DNA of 64,000 bases, taken from assembly GCA_003281505.1 (NCBI GenBank), contig QCBU01000001.1:124001-188000 (forward strand). Direction: 5' to 3'. The notes beneath the pieces are model-generated. The model worked only from the letters and a program-made list of their open reading frames with translations. It had not been told where the DNA came from and ran no database searches. Below, one piece after another: positions 39,836 to 47,384 of this stretch; the stretch's first letter is position 1, and every line of letters starts with the position of its first letter. The DNA is from Prochlorococcus sp. AG-347-J14 (GTDB lineage: Bacteria > Cyanobacteriota > Cyanobacteriia > PCC-6307 > Cyanobiaceae). The translations under genes and the position numbers were made by a program.

Positions 39836-40006
39836 CTACTCTTCTTCTTCTTCTTCAATAGGATAAACAAATCCTTGAGCTTTCCCAGTTAAAACTGATT
39901 TACCTAAAGATATAGCTTTTTGAGCTGCTATTGCTGCTTTTCCTTTCCAAACAGCGTGCCTTTGGTTCCTTTTGCTCTTTGATTTTTTCTTCTTTGGTAC
40001 AGCCAT
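39836..40006 (-). CDS. rpmF: 50S ribosomal protein L32
   Basis: A 56-residue protein, [20 protein letters not shown] then [20 protein letters not shown] and an acidic tail EEEEEE. The start (MAVPKKK) and the [10 protein letters not shown] box are those of L32, located near the peptidyl transferase region of the large subunit. It lacks the zinc Cys motif, as other cyanobacterial L32 proteins do. It is divergent from the FtsH-like gene. Confidence 0.95.
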   Translation of the reverse strand: MAVPKKKKSKSKRNQRHAVWKGKAAIAAQKAISLGKSVLTGKAQGFVYPIEEEEEE

Positions 40007-40137
40007 TCTGTTTCTTTGTTTCCATATAATAATATAACCTTTAACTGGTTATCTCCAAAACTTTTGAGTATATTTTGTTTATATACGTCAATTTTTTAAA
40101 TAAGCATATATGCTTTATTAATCATTTATAAAGAATA

Positions 40138-41892
40138 GTGTTTAGATCAAAATTCTCATATTCAGATTCTAAATCAAGTTATTCGGATCTTCTAGAAGAT
40201 ATAGAGACGGGGAAAATAGAATCAATATTTTTCTATCCAAGGCAAAGAGAAATTGATGTTCTATATAAAAATGGCGATAAATTTAAAATACCTATCCTTT
40301 ACAACGATCAACTAATCCTTGAAAAGGCAACTGAAAACAAGGTAGATCTAACTATTAACAATAGTAGAAAAGAGGCCTCAGCTGCTAATTCATTTGCTTC
40401 AATAAGTCTTTTCCTGATTTTCATATTAGCTATATTCTTAATCTTGAGGAGTACATCAAAATTGGCTTCCAGAGCCTTTGGTTTTACCAAAAATCAAGCT
40501 AAATTTGTAACTATTGATGATGTAGAAACGAGATTTGATGATGTAGCTGGCGTCCCTGAAGCCGCTGAGGAATTAAAAGAAGTAATAACATTTTTGAAAG
40601 AACCAAAAAAATTTGAAAATCTTGGAGCAAAAGTTCCTAAGGGAGTTCTTCTAGTAGGCCCACCAGGAACAGGTAAAACATTATTAGCTAAAGCAATTGC
40701 TGGTGAATCAGGAGTGCCTTTTCTCTCAATATCGGCATCAGAGTTTGTAGAACTTTTTGTTGGTGTTGGAGCAAGCCGAGTTCGTGATCTGTTCTCTAAG
40801 GCTAAGGAAAAATCTCCTTGTATAATTTTCATTGATGAAATTGATTCTATTGGTAGGCAAAGAGGGTCTGGGATCGGAGGTGGAAACGATGAAAGAGAAC
40901 AAACCCTTAATCAGCTTCTGACTGAATTAGATGGTTTTGCTGATAATTCTGGGATTATTGTTTTAGCAGCAACGAATAGACCAGATATTTTGGATGCAGC
41001 ATTATTAAGACCAGGTAGATTTGATAGGAAAATTGAAGTAATGCTTCCAGATTTAGAAGGAAGAAAAAAAATTCTTTCAGTTCACTCACTTTCCAAACCA
41101 CTTTCAAGCGAAGTTGACTTAGGATATTGGGCTTCTAGAACAGTTGGATTTTCGGGAGCTGATCTTGCAAACTTGATGAACGAGAGTGCTATTCACTGTG
41201 CAAGAGACGAGTCTAAATTAATCAGTGATCTTCATATAGAAAATGCTCTTGATAAAATTACCATTGGCCTGAGAAGCTCTTTAATAACTTCTCCTAATAT
41301 GAAAAAAATTATTGCTTATAACGAAGTAGGTAGAGCAATTGTATCTGCTGTAAGAAATGGAATTGAATCAGTTGATAAAATTACGATTTTACCTAGATCT
41401 GGATCCATAGGAGGATATACAAAAATATGCCCTGACGAAGATGTAATTTCTAGTGGATTGATTTCAAAAAAATTATTATTTTCAAAAATTGAAATTGCTT
41501 TAGCTGGAAGAGCAGCAGAAACGATAGTTTTTGGTGAAAGCGAAATTACACAATGCTCCATAAATGATATCTCTTATGCGACAAATATCGTAAGGGAAAT
41601 GGTTACAAAATATGGATTTTCAATTATTGGTCCAATTTCAATGGATTCTGATAATAATGAAATGTATTTAGGAGATGGATTATTTAGAAGAAAGCCTCTC
41701 ATAGCGGAAAATACTAGTTCTAGAATAGATAATGAAATCATAAATATTTCTAAAATTTCATTAAATAATTCAATAAAAATATTGAAAAAAAATAGAGTCT
41801 TAATGGATAAATTAGTTGATATACTTTTAAATCAAGAAACTATAGATAAAAAAGTTTTTAAAATAGTAACTTCCAAATTCTTGAAAGTTTGA
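40138..41892 (+). CDS. FtsH-like AAA protein without the protease zinc motif
   Basis: A 584-residue FtsH homologue. The AAA module is intact: Walker A GPPGTGKT at residues 174-181, IIFIDEIDS (about 229), SRH equivalent [20 protein letters not shown]. The metalloprotease HExxH is replaced by N395-E-V-G-R399 ([13 protein letters not shown]), so both zinc His are lost; the third ligand D477 (NDISYAT) remains. It begins with the periplasmic domain and has one helix (about 88-108), lacking the usual first helix; a TAA at 40129-40131 prevents an upstream start. Start is GTG. It is likely an ATP-driven chaperone or FtsHi-type partner of an active FtsH. Confidence 0.92.
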   Translation: MFRSKFSYSDSKSSYSDLLEDIETGKIESIFFYPRQREIDVLYKNGDKFKIPILYNDQLILEKATENKVDLTINNSRKEASAANSFASISLFLIFILAIFLILRSTSKLASRAFGFTKNQAKFVTIDDVETRFDDVAGVPEAAEELKEVITFLKEPKKFENLGAKVPKGVLLVGPPGTGKTLLAKAIAGESGVPFLSISASEFVELFVGVGASRVRDLFSKAKEKSPCIIFIDEIDSIGRQRGSGIGGGNDEREQTLNQLLTELDGFADNSGIIVLAATNRPDILDAALLRPGRFDRKIEVMLPDLEGRKKILSVHSLSKPLSSEVDLGYWASRTVGFSGADLANLMNESAIHCARDESKLISDLHIENALDKITIGLRSSLITSPNMKKIIAYNEVGRAIVSAVRNGIESVDKITILPRSGSIGGYTKICPDEDVISSGLISKKLLFSKIEIALAGRAAETIVFGESEITQCSINDISYATNIVREMVTKYGFSIIGPISMDSDNNEMYLGDGLFRRKPLIAENTSSRIDNEIINISKISLNNSIKILKKNRVLMDKLVDILLNQETIDKKVFKIVTSKFLKV

Positions 41893-41924
41893 TTTAATAG
41901 CTTTAAATTAAAAAAAATATTTTC

Positions 41925-42677
41925 TTGATAATAAAAAAAAATACAACGAATTTATTAGTTACACTTTCATTTTTACTTATTCTTCCATTTATACAAAAAC
42001 AGTGGTTTAATTTGTATTCACTCAATATTAATGATATTTCCTTTTATTTAATCCTTTACTATCTGAGCGGTGCAATATGTCCATCTTTGGTGTATGTAAA
42101 CTCTTTAAAAAACTATACATTATATAATTTTACAACGGATAAAAGCCATAGTATAAAAATAATTAAAGGAAAAAGATTATTACTCTTAGTAGCAATAAAT
42201 TTAATCTTTCTCTCTTACTTAATAGCTGATTATATATATATAAATTTTGATCTTATATTTAATTTATTTCTTGAAGGAATTAATGTACCAACACCGGATA
42301 TTCCACAGTTTAGTTTTTTCATATTTTTAATTACTATCCTATTAATTTTTAAGAAATCTAGGTTTCTGTTGAAAAAAATAATATTGGTAAATTTTATTTT
42401 GATTTCTCTCTGTCTTTGGCATCTCCAAATTAATAATATTAGTGTTGATGATCAGTTTCATATTTATAGATATTTTGGTTTAAATGACTTAAATTTAATT
42501 AATCTTTTTATCCTACTCTCCTTAGAAATTTCTTTTTATACGTGGTCCTTCTTATCATATAAAAATAATTTGAGCGATTGGATCGTGCCTAAACCTCAAA
42601 AAGGGGATGTTATCCCCTTTTTGAATATATTAATTTTTTATTTTTTTATAATTATTTACTACTTAATACTTACTTAA
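41925..42677 (+). CDS. Polytopic membrane protein, unknown
   Basis: A 250-residue protein with about seven hydrophobic helices, starting at ATA-rich sequence with TTG at 41925. It has an early LLVTLSFLLILPFIQKQWF and a C-terminal LNILIFYFFIIIYYLIL. The soluble loop DNNLSDWIVPKPQKGD lies just before the last helix. No family is recognised. A terminator-like hairpin lies inside its 3' coding end (42598-42622). It converges on the peroxiredoxin gene 15 bp later. Confidence 0.6.
   Translation: MIIKKNTTNLLVTLSFLLILPFIQKQWFNLYSLNINDISFYLILYYLSGAICPSLVYVNSLKNYTLYNFTTDKSHSIKIIKGKRLLLLVAINLIFLSYLIADYIYINFDLIFNLFLEGINVPTPDIPQFSFFIFLITILLIFKKSRFLLKKIILVNFILISLCLWHLQINNISVDDQFHIYRYFGLNDLNLINLFILLSLEISFYTWSFLSYKNNLSDWIVPKPQKGDVIPFLNILIFYFFIIIYYLILT
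42598..42622. terminator. Perfect 11-bp inverted repeat with T run, inside a coding end
   Basis: Arms AAAAAGGGGAT and ATCCCCTTTTT around a GTT loop. The structure is symmetrical, so both strands carry a G:C-rich stem with a following T run. On the minus strand it lies 70 nt past the peroxiredoxin stop and would end that transcript. On the plus strand it falls inside the membrane protein gene, in codons for QKGDVIPF, 55 nt before its stop. Confidence 0.75.
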
Positions 42678-42692
42678 ATGTTTCTAATTATT

Positions 42693-43277
42693 CTATAGCG
42701 CAGAAAAATATTCCTTACTACCTTTGGGGTCTTCTAACATTGTTTTCTCCCCGGGTGTCCAGTTTGCTGGACATACTTCATCGGGGTTTGCGGCAACGTA
42801 TTGATAACCTTGAAGAATCCTTAGCGTTTCATCAACATTTCTACCTACAGGAGCTTTGTTAACAGTCGTATGCATAACTACTCCTTCGGGATTGATAAGA
42901 AATAAACCTCTATCAGCCTCCCCATCATCATTTAGAACATTGTATGCCTGACAAATTTCTCTTTTTAAGTCAGAAACTAACGGATAGTTAATATCACCTA
43001 TACCCCCTTCATTTCTTGGAGTTTGTATCCAAGCCAAATGACAGTGTTTGCTATCAACTGATACCCCAAGTATTTCCGTATTAAGTGCCGAGAAATCTTG
43101 GTATCTATCACTAAATGCAGTGATTTCAGTTGGACATACAAATGTAAAATCTAGTGGGTAAAAGAATAAAACTACCCATTTACCTCTTAGACCTGAAAGT
43201 GTAATCTCCTTAAACTCTTGATCATATACTGCTGTAGCACTAAAATCTGGTGCTTCTTGGCCAACTCTTAAGCTCAT
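42693..43277 (-). CDS. 2-Cys peroxiredoxin
   Basis: A 194-residue thiol peroxidase reducing hydrogen peroxide and alkyl hydroperoxides, in cyanobacteria through thioredoxin. The peroxidatic cysteine is C48 in [11 protein letters not shown], and the resolving cysteine is C169 in [29 protein letters not shown] and the [18 protein letters not shown] (GGLG equivalent) are those of the typical 2-Cys (Prx1/AhpC) class. The C-terminal extension after C169 is present, so the protein may be prone to overoxidation. Its transcript likely ends at the hairpin 42598-42622. Confidence 0.95.
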   Translation of the reverse strand: MSLRVGQEAPDFSATAVYDQEFKEITLSGLRGKWVVLFFYPLDFTFVCPTEITAFSDRYQDFSALNTEILGVSVDSKHCHLAWIQTPRNEGGIGDINYPLVSDLKREICQAYNVLNDDGEADRGLFLINPEGVVMHTTVNKAPVGRNVDETLRILQGYQYVAANPDEVCPANWTPGEKTMLEDPKGSKEYFSAL

Positions 43278-43376
43278 GAAAAAATTTGTCCTTTTTTAAA
43301 TTATGTATGGTCTTAATGACCGTAATAAGTATTATAATTTTATTAATAAAGAATTAGCAAGTTTTTTTTAAATTCA

Positions 43377-43502
43377 ATGAAATGGCACTATTCCTTTACT
43401 AGGAAATTTACAATTTTGAATCACAATAAACTTTTAAAAAATCTAAAAAAGGAGTTAATTAAATATCCCATTAACAGACTTGACAATAAAAATGCGAATT
43501 AA
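43377..43502 (+). CDS. Possible 41-residue basic peptide
   Basis: An ATG frame gives MKWHYSFTRKFTILNHNKLL then KNLKKELIKYP and a polar end. A TATAAT-like stretch lies about 45 bp upstream (near 43333). It diverges from the peroxiredoxin gene. No homology can be asserted; it may be real or chance. Confidence 0.35.
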   Translation: MKWHYSFTRKFTILNHNKLLKNLKKELIKYPINRLDNKNAN

Positions 43503-43580
43503 TAGAAATTCTATTTTATTTAAGATTCCTTAAAATTTAACTCTCTATAATTAGAATTAATCTTTTTAATATTTTTAATT

Positions 43581-43739
43581 ATGGCTAAATATATTGAAAG
43601 ACTAAAGGAAAAAGTTAAAATAAAAAAATTTGATTCTAATCAGCCAATTGGAGCATGGATTTTCGTGATAATTTTAAATATAGTTGGATTTGCAGGTTAT
43701 TTTTACTTAAAGGTAAATCATATACAACTAGGTAGTTAA
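43581..43739 (+). CDS. 52-residue single-helix membrane protein
   Basis: MAKYIERLKEKVKIKKFDS, then a helix (IGAWIFVIILNIVGFAGYFY) and a short polar tail. The charged N-terminal amphipathic part followed by one helix suggests a small membrane subunit. It converges on the ORF ending at 43743. Function unknown. Confidence 0.55.
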   Translation: MAKYIERLKEKVKIKKFDSNQPIGAWIFVIILNIVGFAGYFYLKVNHIQLGS

Positions 43740-43742
43740 AAT

Positions 43743-43964
43743 TTATTTTATTTCCTTCTTAATTGAACGACAAAAATTTGTTAGCCTTTCATTTCTCGTT
43801 AAGTCAGGTAAAGTCCAAATTGATTCTGTCTTAGGTAATGGATCTTTGCTCCATTCTTTGAATTCTTCCATTATCGAAGCATTATTTAATTTTGATGTAT
43901 ACATTTTTCGTTTTTTTAAATATTTTCTTATCACTGTAAGATTTGCCTCAATATATTCCCTCAT
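43743..43964 (-). CDS. Small soluble protein, unknown
   Basis: 73 residues if the ATG at 43964 is used, 53 from the ATG at 43904 (MYTSKLNNASIMEEF). The C-terminal part (EWSKDPLPKTESIWTLPDLT) is compact and polar. No family recognised. Confidence 0.45.
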   Translation of the reverse strand: MREYIEANLTVIRKYLKKRKMYTSKLNNASIMEEFKEWSKDPLPKTESIWTLPDLTRNERLTNFCRSIKKEIK

Positions 43965-44027
43965 AATAAATGCCTAGTCTTATATTAATTTATCATCTAG
44001 CAAGTTCTACTTTAAAGAAAAGATTAA

Positions 44028-44198
44028 TTAGACATTTTGAACTGCTTGAAAAAGTCCAAACGAATAACCTCCTATTAGAATCCAACCAAGTACGCTTGAT
44101 ATTATAGTAGATCTTCTATTATGTCTCCTTAAAGCTGATTCAATCATTTCATTAACTTCATCTCTATTAAGGAATTCTTTCTTGGAATTTTTTTTCAT
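44028..44198 (-). CDS. 56-residue single-helix membrane protein
   Basis: MKKNSKKEFLNRDEVNEMIE, then SALRRHNRRS, then a helix (TIISSVLGWILIGGYSFGLF). The basic cytoplasmic N-terminus and one C-terminal helix make it a tail-anchored type peptide. Family unknown. Confidence 0.5.
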   Translation of the reverse strand: MKKNSKKEFLNRDEVNEMIESALRRHNRRSTIISSVLGWILIGGYSFGLFQAVQNV

Positions 44199-44394
44199 TT
44201 TTTTTCTTTTTACAATAAACGAATTTATAAAAAAATGAGCTTAAGATATCTTCTCTTTATTAAGAGTTCTATTTTTAAGGATTTTATAAATAAATTTTAT
44301 ATTAAGCATAAAATATAATGAAACTTTAAGAGAAATTTTTAAAATTGTAAGTTAAAGTAATTCAATTGCAGGATCATAGTATTTTATACAAACA
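44199..44394. other. 196-bp spacer between small ORFs
   Basis: AT-rich, between a minus-strand and a plus-strand small ORF. It holds a weak 27-codon frame (ATG near 44235) with no support. I see no hairpin with a T run. Confidence 0.3.
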
Positions 44395-44571
44395 ATGAAT
44401 ATTAATGATAAATCTGTTTTAGAAATGCTTAATAAACTTATTGTTATTAATAGGCTAAATAAAAGTCAAATGCTTCAAATGGTGAATTTAGTTTCAATAT
44501 CAAATGATATCAATGATTTAAAGGATAACTTGAAATGGGAAAGTTCTAAATCAGTTAATCAAAATATTTAA
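44395..44571 (+). CDS. 58-residue helical protein, unknown
   Basis: MNINDKSVLEMLNKLIVINR followed by LNKSQMLQMVNLVSISNDIN. The Leu/Met/Ile spacing suggests a soluble helical hairpin that may oligomerise. No membrane segment or family match is seen. Confidence 0.45.
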   Translation: MNINDKSVLEMLNKLIVINRLNKSQMLQMVNLVSISNDINDLKDNLKWESSKSVNQNI

Positions 44572-44680
44572 AATACATAAAATCATTGTTTGATAATTAT
44601 TAATTCTTGAAATTTACATAAGAGATACTTAATAGTTAATTGAATTAATTATGAGTTTATAAATAATTTATATAAGCTAT

Positions 44681-44854
44681 TCAAATAAATTTTTGATAGT
44701 AATTTTTCTCATTAGAAACTTGCTCTTGATTAATATAATTAAGTGTTGTTTTCTTATCCTTACTCAATGATTTAATTAATATTGTAGAAGTGATTATTAT
44801 TATTAGTATTATTAGTAAATCTCCAACAGTAACCCCTCTCTCCTTAAGATTCAT
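44681..44854 (-). CDS. 57-residue single-helix membrane protein
   Basis: MNLKERGVTVGDLLIILIII (helix continues ITSTILI), then a polar tail KSLSKDKKTTLNYIN. A one-pass protein with a soluble C-terminal tail. No family recognised. Confidence 0.5.
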   Translation of the reverse strand: MNLKERGVTVGDLLIILIIIITSTILIKSLSKDKKTTLNYINQEQVSNEKNYYQKFI

Positions 44855-45016
44855 GATAAAACATATATTTTGTTTAAATATAGCCTTTATTATTTAATAA
44901 ACTAATATTTTTTACAAACTAACTAAAAACACATATGAAGTAAATATAAAAAGAATATAAAAATATCTAGACTATAACCTTTTAAGTCATATAAAAAAAA
45001 TAGATGAATTTATTAT

Positions 45017-45196
45017 ATGGAAATCAAAAAAAAAATTAGTAGTTCTAACACTCCTCATTTTTTCTCTAAAGAGATGATTATCACAAAAAAATCACTTAAC
45101 GAAAATCAACTCAAATTTACTTATCAAAAACAGTTAATCTCAGATCTAGATAATAAGCACAAGGAATGGTCAAAATTGATTAAAAGTGTATTTTAA
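45017..45196 (+). CDS. 59-residue basic protein, unknown
   Basis: MEIKKKISSSNTPHFFSKEM, then a polar, Lys/Asn-rich sequence ending KHKEWSKLIKSVF. Soluble and basic, without recognisable domains. It overlaps the convergent small ORF at 45193 by 4 bp. Confidence 0.4.
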   Translation: MEIKKKISSSNTPHFFSKEMIITKKSLNENQLKFTYQKQLISDLDNKHKEWSKLIKSVF

Positions 45197-45345
45197 AAGC
45201 TTTCGTTGATTATATTTAAAAGTTTATTTCTTTTAACTGTATTTTTTTCTTCCCAATTAAGTGTTACTTCATCATTAATAATAGGTTTTGCTTCATAAGC
45301 TAGATACCAAAGAATAAATCCGACAGGAAATAATAAAATATGCAT
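45193..45345 (-). CDS. 50-residue protein with an N-terminal helix
   Basis: MHILLFPVGFILWYLAYEAK forms a signal-anchor-like helix, followed by a polar tail (PIINDEVTLNWEEKNTVKRN). It ends within the 3' end of the plus-strand ORF at 45196. It lies 76 bp from the divergent RHH regulator gene, so its promoter region overlaps that of the regulator. Confidence 0.5.
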   Translation of the reverse strand: MHILLFPVGFILWYLAYEAKPIINDEVTLNWEEKNTVKRNKLLNIINESF

Positions 45346-45374
45346 AGCAAAATTAGTTGACTTAAATCAAATAT

Positions 45375-45411
45375 AGTGCAACACTTATAATGTGCAAGTG
45401 TGACACTAATT
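45375..45411 (+). promoter_or_regulatory. Two AGTG-N3-CACT palindromes around a TATAAT
   Basis: AGTGCAACACT (45375-45385) and AGTGTGACACT (45397-45407) have centres 22 bp apart, two helical turns. The -10-like TATAAT at 45386-45391 lies between them. The second site extends to AGTGTGACACTAATT (45397-45411), whose exact reverse complement follows the gene at 45786-45800. They are 11 bp upstream of the RHH start. This is a strong candidate autorepression operator; the binding itself is inferred. Confidence 0.6.
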
Positions 45412-45421
45412 TTTTTTTATT

Positions 45422-45787
45422 ATGCCCTCTCCGAGGAAAAGAATTGGTTTTTTGCCAAGTGAAGAAGTGCATGAAATTATTGAAAAATTATGCAAAGCTA
45501 ATGAGTTTAGTCAGTCAAAAGTTACAGGTTTATTGGTTGAGGAAGCCTTGAGGTCTCGAGGTGTGTTAAATGAATATTATGGCCTAAATCAAAATGATAA
45601 AGAAGATTTTATTAACTTTTCTTTTGATAACCAAACATTTTCAAAAAATAATAAATCTCCACTTAATGTGGACGAATATGTAGTTAATAAAAAAGTATTA
45701 TCTGATGATATCAAAATGATGCATGAATTTATTGAGTTTAAGTATTTTAAGAAAGTTATGAAGCGAAATAACAACATTATTGAATAA
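45422..45787 (+). CDS. Ribbon-helix-helix (CopG-like) regulator
   Basis: A 121-residue protein. The N-terminal 45 residues fit an RHH dimerisation/DNA-binding fold: the strand KRIGFLPSEEVHE, then helices EIIEKLCKANEFSQSKVTGL and LVEEALRSRGV. The rest is acidic and polar with no clear domain. It stands in a region of small orphan genes and is flanked by inverted repeats of its likely operator (45397-45411 and 45786-45800), as expected for a self-regulating RHH. No toxin gene is coupled to it, so an antitoxin role is not supported. Confidence 0.7.
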   Translation: MPSPRKRIGFLPSEEVHEIIEKLCKANEFSQSKVTGLLVEEALRSRGVLNEYYGLNQNDKEDFINFSFDNQTFSKNNKSPLNVDEYVVNKKVLSDDIKMMHEFIEFKYFKKVMKRNNNIIE

Positions 45788-45800
45788 TTAGTGTCACACT
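45786..45800 (-). repeat. Inverted copy of the RHH operator
   Basis: AATTAGTGTCACACT is the exact reverse complement of 45397-45411. It begins in the last base of the RHH gene's stop codon region and contains the palindrome AGTGTCACACT (45790-45800). The 15-bp exact pair brackets the gene. Confidence 0.7.
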
Positions 45801-45924
45801 ATTAATTTTTATATAGAATGCTTTTCAATGGAATTTAGTAATTAAGCAAAGATAAATATTTTTGAATATTTTTAATCAACTTCTTAAAGAGGGATACAAA
45901 ATAAAATGAATCTTTAAAAGTTCA

Positions 45925-45963
45925 GCGGACTAAATCCTCGTGGAGATATGAACCTTAGCCCGC
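45925..45963 (-). ncRNA. Candidate structured RNA hairpin
   Basis: On the minus strand GCGGGCTAA pairs with TTAGTCCGC over nine positions with one G:U; the plus strand has an A/C mismatch at that position, so folding favours the minus strand. The loop contains a shorter hairpin around CCACGA. The block is much GC-richer than its surroundings and lies in 270 bp with no clear gene. A minus-strand small RNA is the inference; identity unknown. Confidence 0.35.
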
Positions 45964-46054
45964 TTTAAAAAAATAGCAATAAAAAAATATAAATACAATA
46001 AGTATGTAAATTTACTTTTGTTTTAAAATTGGAATTTAAAAACTCTAAATATAA

Positions 46055-46186
46055 ATTGCAGTAAGTGAATTAAATGATGATACATATGATCAAATATGTG
46101 ATCTTTTTGAAAATCTTCAGCAAATAGAGAACTTTAAAAATAGTTATATACGAATTTTGCTTGATAAGATATTAAGAAAATATTGA
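46055..46186 (+). CDS. Possible 43-residue acidic ORF, no standard start
   Basis: An open frame encodes AVSELNDDTYDQICDLFENL then QQIENFKNSYIRILLDKIL. The sequence reads like protein, with helical acidic segments, but a stop lies just upstream and only ATT (46055) could start it. It ends 17 bp before the thioredoxin-like gene. It may be a remnant of a longer gene. Confidence 0.3.
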   Translation: MAVSELNDDTYDQICDLFENLQQIENFKNSYIRILLDKILRKY

Positions 46187-46203
46187 GGAAATGTAGTAAA
46201 TAA

Positions 46204-46593
46204 ATGAAACGCCTATTAATTCCACTATTAGTTTTGCTTACTTTACCAAGTGTTTTGCATAGCTCCCACTTAAATAATCAGAGAGAACTTATAGTCACCT
46301 CAGAAAGCACTAGGGAATCAATCGAGTTGGCAAAATACCTTAAAGATATTGGTGTAGTTAAATATTCAGCATATTGGTGCCCTAATTGCCTTAATCAAAG
46401 TGAATTATTTGGTAAGCAAGCTTATAGTGAACTTAATGTAGTTGAATGTGCAAGAGATGGCATAAACAGTCAAACTCAATTATGCATTGATAAAAAAATT
46501 AAAGGGTTTCCCACATGGGAAATAAATGGAAAATTAATCTTAGGTGTACTTTCACTAAAAGAGTTATCAAAGTTGACTGGATTTAAGAATTAA
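46204..46593 (+). CDS. Exported thioredoxin-like protein (VKOR-Trx type)
   Basis: A 129-residue protein with a signal peptide (MKRLLIPLLVLLTLPSVLHS) and a thioredoxin-like fold. Its CxxC is in YSAYWCPNCLNQSELFGKQA, the pattern of the thioredoxin domain fused to vitamin K epoxide reductase in cyanobacteria. KGFPTWEING is the cis-Pro region. Standing alone, it probably oxidises or reduces protein thiols in the periplasm or lumen. A GAGG ribosome-binding site lies at 46185-46188, about 15 nt upstream. Confidence 0.85.
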   Translation: MKRLLIPLLVLLTLPSVLHSSHLNNQRELIVTSESTRESIELAKYLKDIGVVKYSAYWCPNCLNQSELFGKQAYSELNVVECARDGINSQTQLCIDKKIKGFPTWEINGKLILGVLSLKELSKLTGFKN

Positions 46594-46616
46594 GAAAAAA
46601 GCAAAATGATTAATGG

Positions 46617-46766
46617 CTAGATATTAAAGGTTATTTCTTGTGTACCTTTCATACATCCTCCAGCTGGATAGTTAATTACTTTTTTTGATATTAATCCAAT
46701 ACTTATAGCAACTATTCCAATACCAAATAAAGCTCTTGATCTTTTGCTTGAGATGAGATGCTTCAT
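46617..46766 (-). CDS. 49-residue single-helix protein, unknown
   Basis: MKHLISSKRSRALFGIGIVA continues as a helix (ISIGLI), then SKKVINYPAGGCMKGTQEIT. The glycine-rich tail with one Cys is distinctive but not recognised. It converges on the thioredoxin-like gene end. Confidence 0.45.
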   Translation of the reverse strand: MKHLISSKRSRALFGIGIVAISIGLISKKVINYPAGGCMKGTQEITFNI

Positions 46767-46975
46767 TGGGTATTTATAAGTATTAAATAGTTGGGATTGT
46801 TAAATTATAACGTGGATTTTTTTGTTTAAAAAAAAATAACATGTAACCCTAAATCTATGATTTTTTAAAATTTGTTTTAGATATTAGAACTCTTGAAAAT
46901 CCATAATCAATAAATGCTTATATATCTTTTTTTTTATATTTTTAGTTTGTATTTGACAGTCTTTTTATAATTAAA
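46767..46975. other. AT-rich spacer without a supported feature
   Basis: Contains a poly-A/T-rich stretch and a short run of T near 46930. No open frame of note and no clear hairpin with T run was seen. Confidence 0.3.
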
Positions 46976-47125
46976 ATGAGACTTTTATTTTTTATGAAAA
47001 ATAAAGATTTTAATGTGACACAAGGAATGGCTTTGTTACTTTTGAAGCCATTAAATTTACCAGCTAACTACGTCCTGAATCTCATAATTTATATTACTAA
47101 CCCTAGCAACAATATTGGTTACTAA
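46976..47125 (+). CDS. Possible 49-residue ORF, unknown
   Basis: MRLLFFMKNKDFNVTQGMAL then LLLKPLNLPANYVLNLIIYI and a short end. It overlaps the convergent DUF1651 gene by 4 bp. The hydrophobic segment could be membrane-associated. No family is certain. Confidence 0.35.
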   Translation: MRLLFFMKNKDFNVTQGMALLLLKPLNLPANYVLNLIIYITNPSNNIGY

Positions 47126-47373
47126 GAGTCATCCCAAACTGGTTTAGTTCTCCTCCAACCTTGAGTTATTAATTTTTTCCATTCATCTCTAGCTTTATCA
47201 ACTTTAAGTTCTTCTCTGGTTGTCATAAGAGGCGGTTCTTTTCCTAAAACACCAAGAATTCTTCCAGAGTCAATGAACATATAATCAAAAAATTTATCTT
47301 TATTTTGATTATTCTTTGAAAACCTTTTAACCCTTGAACGATTCGAATTTATAAGCCAAAAATCTTCGGTCAA
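47122..47373 (-). CDS. DUF1651 domain protein
   Basis: 83 residues. WLINSNRSRVKRFSKN, a central MFIDSGRILGVLGKEPPLMT and the diagnostic end ARDEWKKLITQGWRRTKPVW match DUF1651, a small family of marine picocyanobacteria with no known function, often in several copies per genome. It lies 11 bp downstream of clpS on the same strand. Confidence 0.85.
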   Translation of the reverse strand: MTEDFWLINSNRSRVKRFSKNNQNKDKFFDYMFIDSGRILGVLGKEPPLMTTREELKVDKARDEWKKLITQGWRRTKPVWDDS

Positions 47374-47384
47374 TCTTACTTATT

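Noticed and set aside
45422-45787. RHH protein as the antitoxin of a toxin-antitoxin pair
   Set aside because: No toxin-sized gene is coupled to it on the same strand; the flanking ORFs are on other strands or far away.
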